Below, piece by piece: positions 22,276 through 29,539 of a DNA stretch of 64,000 bases. The position numbers were made by a program, and so were the translations under genes. Source of the DNA: Tricholomella constricta (Eukaryota > Basidiomycota > Agaricomycetes > Agaricales > Lyophyllaceae); contig JAACJP010000013.1 in the NCBI GenBank assembly GCA_013368375.1, positions 682,001 to 746,000 on the forward strand, in the 5' to 3' direction. Numbering within the stretch: the stretch's first letter is position 1; each line of letters starts with the position of its first letter. Under the pieces are notes generated by a model. That model ran no database searches, was not told the origin of the DNA, and saw nothing but the letters and a program-made list of their open reading frames with translations.

Positions 22276-24068
22276 TGGGATCCTGGTGGTACGCTCCCTC
22301 GGTAGTGTGGCTCGACCATTGGTGCTTTGTCTGTTCGTTGCGTGGCGTTAGGTCCCGTAGCAGGCGGGGCGAGGCTGTTCTCCCGCGAGTAGGATGTCGG
22401 TGCTGGCGAGAGTCGCCCCTCTGACGGGGCCAGGCTTACCTCCCAACTCGGTGGGATGTCGCGACCTGCTTGTTTCCTCTGTCGCTGGCTGGAGGGCTGA
22501 TGCACGTTAATTTGCGGGACGTAGTTCACCGTCCTTGGCGGTCGGGGTCTCGACACTACCGAGTGGGTCCAGGGCTCCTCCGTAGGGAAGTATGGCATTG
22601 AGTTTTCCGGCATGCGTGCGTTCATCTCGTCCCGTTTTGCCTTGAAGGTCGGGCAGTGTCGTCGGTCCCCGCTGACGTGGCCTTTTCGACCACAGGGCAA
22701 GCAGTAAAGCTCATGGCTGGTGCAGTCCGTCGTGGCGTGTTCTGTGTCTCCGCACCGTCCGCAGAAGCTACGGCTCTTCACGCAGGTAGCGGCAACGTGG
22801 TCCCAGTCGTGGCACTTGTAGCATCGGATCGGTTCCTTCCTGTCCTTTTCTACGCTAATCCGTTCACCGAGGATGTACAGCCCCCTAACTGCGAGGTCGT
22901 TCGCAGCTCGTTGGTCGTACAGTTTGATCAGAAGGTGGGCGGTCCTCTGCCCCGGAGAATGGCGTTCGATCGGCTTGATCCACCTTATCGAGGCAATGGA
23001 CTCCTGGGGGATGCGGTTTCTCTCCGTGAGGGCCATGTGTTGGATGGCGGATGTTGGGTCGAAATCTACCGATACAAATCTTGCTATCATATTGAAGGTG
23101 CGTCGCTGTATTGTCGCTCCGTGACCGAGGGCTTCTGTGAATTGGTCAGCATTGTCCTTGACCCACGTCGCCGCTGTTTCGTCGTTAGCTTCCATTAGGA
23201 TCTCGCCGTTGTTGAGGCGTTTGACTGCGCAGATTTCGTGCTTGGACCTGGGGTCGATCTTCTTTATGGCCGTGTTGGCCTTGCTCACGAGTTGGGCCGG
23301 GCTGGCATCTTTGAAGTCGTCGATGTCGGAGGTCCCGGTCCCGCTGAAGTCTATCAGTACCTGGCGGATGCGCACTGCTTCCCTGGCTCTGGTTTTCGGG
23401 TCAATGGTGCCAATTGTCGCAAAGGGGGTCTGGCTGTCGCTTCCTTTGCTGGTGAGGGCATCCCGATACGACGTCACCGTCCTTTCCATCGTCCTCGCAG
23501 ATTCCTGTATGACCTCGTTGGCCTGTTGCGCTTGTTCCGTTGCCCTGGCGGTAGCTTTCACAATGTCTTCTTTCAGTTCTCTTCGCGTTGTTTCCAGAAG
23601 AGCTTTGATTTCATTCGAACTTCGATGGACCTGTGTGGCGACTTCTCGCGAGACTGCTTCAGCAATATCGGTGGGTTCGAGAGTGGCGACTAGCTGGGCG
23701 CAGGCCAGGATAATGTCGCGGCCGGAGTGGTCGACAATTCCCGCGTAGTTTGCTACTACGTTCAGGATTCTCGAGAGAACCATCACTGTCAATCTCTCGT
23801 GTGGGCGAATTAGCCCAAGGGAACGCAGGTGACCTTCACTTAACTCGGCATCGTTTCCTAATACATCTTCCTCATTTTCGCTCTCTTCTTCATCTTGTCT
23901 GTCAGACCACTTGGTGGTGCGCAGTGTCATTGCGCTCTGGCCGTGCTTTGCTGTTGTTCTGAGCGCTCCGTCGAGGGTGGTCTGCTTCGGTGTGCTCTTT
24001 GCGTTCGGTTGTACCGCTTTAGACCGGGTGGTCGGCGGGGCCTTCGGGGCCGGTTTGTTGAACGACAT
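22272..24068 (-). CDS. LINE ORF1, zinc-knuckle gag-like protein, 598 aa
   Basis: ORF1 is intact at 598 codons. The N-terminal third is basic and Ser/Thr-rich, then comes an acidic EEESENEED patch and a long helical stretch with heptad-like spacing (EVATQVHRSSNEIKALLETT). Three CCHC knuckles lie at about residues 415-475 (CYKCHDWDHVAATC, CGRCGDTEHATTDC, CLPCGRKGHV...HC). It would bind element RNA. Its stop overlaps the ORF2 start as ATGATG, so ORF2 is probably made by termination-reinitiation. Confidence 0.88.
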   Translation of the reverse strand: MSFNKPAPKAPPTTRSKAVQPNAKSTPKQTTLDGALRTTAKHGQSAMTLRTTKWSDRQDEEESENEEDVLGNDAELSEGHLRSLGLIRPHERLTVMVLSRILNVVANYAGIVDHSGRDIILACAQLVATLEPTDIAEAVSREVATQVHRSSNEIKALLETTRRELKEDIVKATARATEQAQQANEVIQESARTMERTVTSYRDALTSKGSDSQTPFATIGTIDPKTRAREAVRIRQVLIDFSGTGTSDIDDFKDASPAQLVSKANTAIKKIDPRSKHEICAVKRLNNGEILMEANDETAATWVKDNADQFTEALGHGATIQRRTFNMIARFVSVDFDPTSAIQHMALTERNRIPQESIASIRWIKPIERHSPGQRTAHLLIKLYDQRAANDLAVRGLYILGERISVEKDRKEPIRCYKCHDWDHVAATCVKSRSFCGRCGDTEHATTDCTSHELYCLPCGRKGHVSGDRRHCPTFKAKRDEMNARMPENSMPYFPTEEPWTHSVVSRPRPPRTVNYVPQINVHQPSSQRQRKQAGRDIPPSWEVSLAPSEGRLSPAPTSYSRENSLAPPATGPNATQRTDKAPMVEPHYRGSVPPGSQ

Positions 24069-24242
24069 CGGTTCAGGGGGGGGAAATGGTTTAAAACTCT
24101 CTTAGATGGCCTTAGATAGTGGTATAGTAAAAGATTTTAGTGTATAGCAAAAGTGCAGAACGGGGCGCGGACGTTGTGCTGGGGCGATATATTTCCGGGG
24201 TCCTAGTAGGGGTGCCACGTGGTCCGGGTCCAAGAGAGTTTT

Positions 24243-24255
24243 CACCTGCTGTACA
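24243..24255 (+). repeat. LINE target-site duplication, right copy
   Basis: Exact copy of 17746-17758, immediately beyond the LINE 5' end. Confidence 0.88.
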
Positions 24256-24371
24256 TCATACAAGTGTCGCAGGTATTTCTGTGTCAACGTATTGGGATTC
24301 AAAACATGTGTTATCGTAAACCGCGAACGAATGAGAGAAGGGATCAATTCGGCGCAATCATTACTTCAACC

Positions 24372-24483
24372 AAAGCAAAACGAAACGGGCAGAGCCGAGA
24401 CAAGAAAAGTGAGATAGAACTCGAAAGAACGAATGACGCCACAACGACGCCATTTATGACGAAAAAACGCGATATGATGTAAT
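24372..24483 (+). repeat. Dispersed repeat R, copy 2 (left part, split by gypsy A)
   Basis: This matches repeat R at 16352 from AAAGCAAAAC to GATATGATGTAAT, where the gypsy A LTR begins. The last five bases (24479-24483, GTAAT) are the target duplication. Confidence 0.8.
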
Positions 24484-24750
24484 TGTCATGACTCGTCCAG
24501 TCTGAACCCGTGATCCCCGCTCGTAACCTTTCTCTTTCGCTTTACATATCTTCGTGTCTCGTCTCACTTACTTCCTTTATTCCTTCTTGTTCTCTCGAAT
24601 ATGTCTACTTACTTTACAACACTGCTATCCGCGCACGACGTTCATATGACCCTCGAAGTCCCCTAACTCCTATATGTTTTTATCTATTTAAACCGTGTAT
24701 TTGTGTAACGAATCGATACTTTGGTTTTGTTGGTTTTTCCTATCCTGACA
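24484..24750 (+). repeat. Gypsy A 5' LTR
   Basis: 267 bp, TG...CA termini. A TATTTAAA box (24685-24692) precedes the predicted transcript start ACTTTGGTTT (24718-24727), which is complementary to the primer-binding site just past the LTR. Confidence 0.92.
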
Positions 24751-24752
24751 TT

Positions 24753-24762
24753 AAACCAAAGT
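24753..24762 (+). other. Gypsy A primer-binding site, self-complementary to its mRNA 5' end
   Basis: AAACCAAAGT begins two bases after the LTR and is the exact reverse complement of ACTTTGGTTT at 24718-24727 in the LTR. That segment lies about 33 nt below a TATA box. This is the Tf1/sushi self-priming layout, not tRNA priming. Confidence 0.7.
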
Positions 24763-25277
24763 GCCCCTACAGCCAAGGTCCCTCGCTCCCCCGAGCAAGT
24801 CGTTGTCCTCGCTGTCACCTTTACCGCTCTCATCATCCTCATCATCCTCATCACGCGACCAACTCAAATCTACCCGAAACCTCCGGTCGATCTTGATCGA
24901 TCAACAAACTCCTTACTTTACCGCTTACGTACAACGTAGGTAGATCAGGAACCTTAGTCAGTAGGCACAAAGGGATTGCTCCGAGGCGATCCTCCAGAGG
25001 ATAAGAACGGTTGGGACTGTGCACTTCAGTGGGCCAGTCTTTATTCCACCAGGAAATATCGCGGAAACCCCGTTGATCTTGGGGAAGGTACAACTGCTCT
25101 CTGGTTCATCAGTGTAAACTTACGCTGCTCGTGGCCGACGAAGATCCCATCAAACTTGCTTCTTGCACGTGCTGTTCAACGGACGTCTGACCGGCTGGTC
25201 GGATCGTAGTTCTCACTTGCACGCGTGTACCAGCATCATCACTCCCATCATTTTTCTCATCACAACCATCAACCGCC

Positions 25278-26330
25278 ATGTCTACTCCCACCGACTCCGT
25301 TTCGGTCCTCCAGAACGGAATTACCTCTATCCTAGACGCTATCAACAACCTCATTCCCGTCTGGAGCACCACCGCTGACAATCTCGACTCGACGGCCCAG
25401 GCTGTGACGCAGCTCGCCACCGTTGCTCACGTTCCGAAAGTCGAAATCGCGGTGTCCCAGACAACTGTCCCCCTCCCGGATGAATACAAAGGGGCAAAGG
25501 AGAAAGCTGCGTACTTCGTCCGTGCATGTAACCAGTACTTCACTCGCATCAAAGAGACCCAGGACGACGTCAGGATTGCCACTGCTCTGGCTCTCATGAA
25601 GGGAGACAAGGCAAGCAAATGGGCCGAGAACCAACTCGAGTTCATACAGGAAGGTCACGCCGACGCCCTCGTCACCTGGAAGGAGTTCTGCAAAGAGTTC
25701 GTAAATCACTTCGGCGACCGCACCCCTGACTTCACCGCAGCTTCGAAGATCAAGCTCCTTGTTATGGGGACCAAATCTGCCGACGAATACAACACGGACT
25801 TCAATAACCTAAAGAACGACACCAAGTGGAACGAGGCCGCCCTCCTCGACCGCTACCAGTCCGGCCTCGACCCCGAACTTCTCATCTCGATCTACCGGTG
25901 CGACCCGATGCCCGTCACGCTGAGGGAGTGGCAGGAGAAGGCTGAGCTGCTGGACAAGAAAGCGAAGGAGTTGAAGATGCAGGCTGCGCAGGGAAGTAAT
26001 GCGAGACGTTATGCTAAGTCAAACCCATTCCCATTCCCGACTGGCTCCGCTACTGCTCACGTCCCCGCCGCCGGCGTCGCTAGGCCGGCTTTCAATCCTC
26101 CTCGACCTGCACAACCTCCCCCCACCGCCGCTGCCTCTCAGCGCGACCCGAACGCCATGGACATCGACCACACTCCTCGCCGCCCACCCATCACCTGCTT
26201 CAAGTGCGGCAAAGTCGGTCACATGGCGCGCAACTGCCGTTCTGTCGTCATCAAAGTCGTCGACGTTGCCGAGATGACTGACGAACAGAAACGTGCTACC
26301 GCGGCGCAGTTGAAGGATGAGGGTTTTTGA
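25278..26330 (+). CDS. Gypsy A gag (capsid/nucleocapsid), 350 aa
   Basis: The ATG at 25278 opens a 350-codon gag. Residues about 60-240 resemble the Ty3-type capsid domain (KEKAAYFVRACNQYF, ALMKGDKASKWAENQ, WKEFCKEFVNHFGD, ADEYNTDFNNL). One zinc knuckle, CFKCGKVGHMARNC, sits near residue 315. The stop TGA (26328-26330) lies directly after a slippery GGGTTTT and a hairpin follows, so a fraction of ribosomes should enter pol in the -1 frame. Confidence 0.92.
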   Translation: MSTPTDSVSVLQNGITSILDAINNLIPVWSTTADNLDSTAQAVTQLATVAHVPKVEIAVSQTTVPLPDEYKGAKEKAAYFVRACNQYFTRIKETQDDVRIATALALMKGDKASKWAENQLEFIQEGHADALVTWKEFCKEFVNHFGDRTPDFTAASKIKLLVMGTKSADEYNTDFNNLKNDTKWNEAALLDRYQSGLDPELLISIYRCDPMPVTLREWQEKAELLDKKAKELKMQAAQGSNARRYAKSNPFPFPTGSATAHVPAAGVARPAFNPPRPAQPPPTAAASQRDPNAMDIDHTPRRPPITCFKCGKVGHMARNCRSVVIKVVDVAEMTDEQKRATAAQLKDEGF

Positions 26331-26362
26331 AAGGCCCGCCACGTAGCCGAATGGACGGGCCT
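26321..26362 (+). promoter_or_regulatory. Gypsy A candidate -1 frameshift signal
   Basis: The heptamer GGGTTTT (26321-26327, read G-GGT-TTT) precedes the gag stop. A four-base spacer that includes the stop follows, and then a 7-bp GC-rich stem AGGCCCG/CGGGCCT (26332-26338 with 26356-26362). A -1 slip moves reading into the open pol frame (next codon TTG at 26327). Confidence 0.7.
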
Positions 26363-27655
26363 CCTTGTAATTCTAGTCACCCATGCACTTCACCCAAACC
26401 CCTCTCTGTACATCACAGTCCCGAAATATTATCAATTTCTACTCCTGATGGGCATGCACTAGAACATAAGGCTATCAAACTCCCCCCCGACGCCGTGGTT
26501 GTTGGCTCAGCAATTACTCACTCCACCGAAGTTAGGGTTGAACTTCGAAGACCAGACACTCGTGAGGCAATCAAAGTGGACGGACTGCTTGACTCGGGTG
26601 CCACCAACATGTTTATGGATCGAGAATTCGCGGTCGGCAACGCTTTACCTATCAATAAACTGCCACGCGCGGTTCCAGTCTATAACGTGGATGGGACGAG
26701 GAATCAGAACGGCTCGATTTCCGAGTCAGTAACATTGATAATGCGATACAAGGACCATCATGAGAAAGTTCACTTCTATCTCGCGAACCTTGGCAAATGT
26801 AGCATTATAATTGGACATAATTGGTTACAAAAGCATAATCCAGAAATCAATTGGGCAACCGGAGAAGTGGAAATGACGAGATGCCCAAGTTCATGCGGAC
26901 GTAACCGGATTGAGCGGTTGAAGTCAGAGTCGAAGGCGAGGAAGGCAGCGAAGAAAGAGCGTGGAACCGAAGCGGAAGAGAAGTGTAATGTATGCGAAGA
27001 AAAAGAGGTCAAACCGGCAAAGAAATTTAGGTGGATTGAGGAGGGGCGTCAGTATGTCCGCTTCTTCCACCCAGATGTCGGCATCTTCGAAAATACATAT
27101 TTTGTTGACAAGAGTCGAGTCCCAGCAGCTGCGGCACTACGAATCAATGCGACGTCAAATATCTCGCAACGCATTGCAGAGAAAGCAAACGAGAGGAAGC
27201 AGAAACGTACCATTGAGGAGATGGTCCCAGATCACTACTACAAGCCGTTCAGGCTCGTGTTCGATAAAGATGGCTTTGATGAATTGCCCCCCCGACGCTT
27301 GTGGGACCACGCAATTGACCTACAACCCGGAACGGAACCTATCAAACTGTCAAAAGTTTATCCTATGAGCCCCGAAGAGCAACGAAACCTCGATGAGTTC
27401 CTGGAGGAGAATTTGGGAACGGGGAGGATCAGAGAGTCGAAGTCACCGTGGGGGTCAGGGTTCTTTTTTGTAAAGAAAAAAGACGGGAAATTACGGCCGG
27501 TTCAGGACTACAGAAAGTTAAACTCCGTCACGGTAAAAAACGCGTACCCCTTACCATTGATATCGGACATCATCGCCAAACTGAGGAAAGCACGAATCTT
27601 CTCGAAGATGGACGTTCGCTGGGGATTCAACAATATCAGAATCAAAGAGGGGGAT
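26327..27655 (+). pseudogene. Gypsy A pol, segment 1: protease and start of RT
   Basis: This pol segment is in the -1 frame relative to gag with no ATG near its start. It encodes the aspartic protease (LLDSGATNMFMD) and the RT start (RESKSPWGSGFFFVKKKDGKLRPVQDYR region, then DVRWGFNNIRI). It stops making sense at 27655, where the gypsy B LTR begins. The frame resumes unchanged at 34053, so the break is the insertion alone. Confidence 0.9.
27651..27655 (+). repeat. Gypsy B target-site duplication (left GGGAT)
   Basis: GGGAT is repeated at 34048-34052 on the other side of gypsy B. Confidence 0.9.
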
Positions 27656-28159
27656 TGTCAGGGGAACTCTTGTTCACGCTCTCCGACGCTCACAGATCGT
27701 TCCCCCGACTCACGCGCTCGCCCCCGACCGACCGATCGCGATCCCGACCCGACGCTCCGACCCAAGCGTCGGTGTACATACTTACTCACTTCCTGTCGCT
27801 TCCCCTCACTCCCCGCGCGCGCCCGACGCCGATCCCGACCACCGACATCCCGACGTCGGCTGCCCCGCCTCGTGCCCGTACCCTGGGCCACGAGGATCGG
27901 ACAGCGTCGGGAACGTGTCCATACACGCGCCGCACACCATTCGTTACTATTACATGTACAGTACACTCTGGAGGACCGGCCCTCACGTCCTACACTCGTA
28001 TATAGTCGGCCCCCTGGCATTTGGGAATCCTTTACACTATTCTCTTCGGATTCCCCCTTGCCAGGTAAGCCTTACTTACCTTCGTTACTGTACATCAATA
28101 TAACTTCGGATTCCCCCTTGCCAGTGTGATAGCGCTCCACTGTAAGGGTTGCCCTAACA
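27656..28159 (+). repeat. Gypsy B 5' LTR
   Basis: 504 bp with TG...CA ends. A TATATAG box begins at 27999 and the predicted start TTTACACTATTCT at 28031 lies 32 nt below it. A 21-bp direct repeat inside the LTR (28044-28064 and 28104-28124) creates intron-like splice sites. Confidence 0.93.
28065..28124 (+). other. Candidate 60-nt intron in the gypsy B leader
   Basis: The two copies of CTTCGGATTCCCCCTTGCCAG are 60 bp apart. The first is followed by GTAAGC, forming AG|GTAAG; the second ends in a pyrimidine-rich CCCCCTTGCCAG acceptor. Removal would leave one copy of the repeat. The 3' LTR carries the same structure. Confidence 0.45.
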
Positions 28160-28161
28160 GC

Positions 28162-28174
28162 AGAATAGTGTAAA
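28162..28174 (+). other. Gypsy B primer-binding site, self-complementary to its mRNA 5' end
   Basis: AGAATAGTGTAAA starts two bases after the LTR and is the exact 13-nt reverse complement of TTTACACTATTCT at 28031-28043. The spacing from the LTR is the same as in gypsy A. Confidence 0.75.
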
Positions 28175-28285
28175 CCGGAGACCCGACGAGGCCGACCGAT
28201 CAGCCTCCGCGCCGAAACACGTGTCTGCTACACGCAACCCGTCCAGCGCGCGCCTGCTCCGATCGTCGCCCAGTCCCGTCTCGAG

Positions 28286-29506
28286 ATGTCCGACTTCGGT
28301 GAATTTGACACGCCTCCGTCTCCTGCTGCGCTCACGCCAGAGGAACGACTGGTGAGCCTTGAAACCGCGATGTCGGCTCTCTCGCAATCCAACACCACCA
28401 ACTCGGCCACCATGGACCGCATCGCCGCTCTTTTAGATACCATCGTTTTGGGGAACCCCTCCGCTGCCTCACCAGCAGCACCTACGACCCCCGCGGCGCC
28501 GGCGCAGCCCCTGCCGACGTCCCCTCCCCTTCCGCGATCGGGATCGCACATTCGGCCGTCGCCCCCTCCCGTGTACGACGGTGCTCGATCGGGCGGCCGC
28601 GCCTTCTGGAACGCGTGCCAGCTCTACTTCTCCCTGAGCGTCGGACAGTTCGCCGACGACCACGCCCGAATCAGCTGGGTGTTGTCATACATGCAACACG
28701 GTCGCGCCGCTGACTTCGTCGGTCGGGTCTTTCAGTATGGGTCGGTAAAGCGCGCATTCCCGACCTGGAAGGACTTCGCGTCGAACTTCGAAAAGGAGTT
28801 CTTCCTGTTCGACGAAGTCGCCGACGCTGCGCTCACCCTTGAGTCGACAGCGTACTTCCAGAACGGGCGCACCATCGACGAGTACATCGACTCGTTCAAG
28901 GCGCTGTGGATCAAGGCCGATTACCCAGACGGCCGCCATCTGGTCCTCAAATTCCGTTGGGGCATGGACCCGAAGCTCTCAAGGAGGCTTGGGAGCATCA
29001 CCACGGGTCGGCCCGACGACTCCAAGATCGAGGACTGGCTAGCGATCGCCCGCTCCCAGGACTTCATCATGAGGACCGAGGAGGACTTCCACCGTCGGTC
29101 GGCTCCGACAGTTCCGACTGCGAGTCGCCCGACTGCCCCCGTTCCGATGCCTGTGGTCGCGCCCACGCTCCGATGGCGACCCACTGCCCCACCGACCGCT
29201 CCCGTTCGCGTGTCGGCACCGGCGCACTTTCTCAGCACGCCCGTGACGCCGTCTCTTCCCCCAGGTGTCCCTATGGACATCGACCGGCTCCGCGGACGTC
29301 CTGTTCAGGACGACACCTGTCGTCGATGCAAGCAGCCGGGGCACTTCTGGCGCGACTGCCCAAAGCGCTTTGACCTGCGCCACATCATGCCAGAGGAACT
29401 GGATGAGCTGATCATGCAGCTACTGGCGCGCAAGGATGCGATCCCAGCTGACCCGACTCCCGAGTCGGCCGACCCGACCGCCTTGGCGACGGAAGAGGAT
29501 TTTTAG
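28286..29506 (+). CDS. Gypsy B gag, 406 aa
   Basis: The ATG at 28286 starts a 406-codon gag. A Pro/Ala-rich linker precedes a capsid-like core (FWNACQLYFSLSVGQF, DDHARISWVLSYMQHG, WKDFASNFEKEFFLFDE, TIDEYIDSFKALW). A single knuckle, CRRCKQPGHFWRDC, lies near residue 345. It ends GAT-TTT-TAG at 29506, followed by a strong hairpin, with pol open in the -1 frame. Confidence 0.92.
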   Translation: MSDFGEFDTPPSPAALTPEERLVSLETAMSALSQSNTTNSATMDRIAALLDTIVLGNPSAASPAAPTTPAAPAQPLPTSPPLPRSGSHIRPSPPPVYDGARSGGRAFWNACQLYFSLSVGQFADDHARISWVLSYMQHGRAADFVGRVFQYGSVKRAFPTWKDFASNFEKEFFLFDEVADAALTLESTAYFQNGRTIDEYIDSFKALWIKADYPDGRHLVLKFRWGMDPKLSRRLGSITTGRPDDSKIEDWLAIARSQDFIMRTEEDFHRRSAPTVPTASRPTAPVPMPVVAPTLRWRPTAPPTAPVRVSAPAHFLSTPVTPSLPPGVPMDIDRLRGRPVQDDTCRRCKQPGHFWRDCPKRFDLRHIMPEELDELIMQLLARKDAIPADPTPESADPTALATEEDF

Positions 29507-29539
29507 TCGCACAACGGGTGAAAAGTACGCCCCCGTTGT
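29497..29539 (+). promoter_or_regulatory. Gypsy B candidate -1 frameshift signal
   Basis: GGATTTT (29497-29503) precedes the gag stop TAG. A 7-nt spacer follows, and then a perfect 8-bp stem ACAACGGG/CCCGTTGT (29511-29518 with 29532-29539, 13-nt loop). A -1 slip enters pol at 29503 (TTA). The P-site re-pairing GAT to GGA is imperfect, so the slip may occur mainly at the TTT codon. Confidence 0.6.

Larger units (their letters stand above)
17759..24242 (-). mobile_element. Non-LTR retrotransposon (LINE, Tad/I-like), 6.5 kb
   Basis: This element lies on the minus strand. Its 5' end is at 24242 and its 3' end at 17759, where a poly(A) tail appears as a T-rich run (17759-17782). ORF1 encodes a gag-like protein with three zinc knuckles. 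ORF2 encodes an AP-type endonuclease, reverse transcriptase and RNase H. This order (CCHC gag, EN, RT, RNH) fits the I/Tad group common in fungi. A 13-bp direct repeat flanks it. ORF2 has one nonsense codon and one frameshift, so this copy is inactive. The 3' UTR is about 440 bp. Confidence 0.92.

Noticed and set aside
28154..29383. Long minus-strand ORFs over gypsy B gag and pol (also 30181-31164 and others).
   Set aside because: Shadows produced by high GC and codon bias of the sense gag/pol; no independent motifs.
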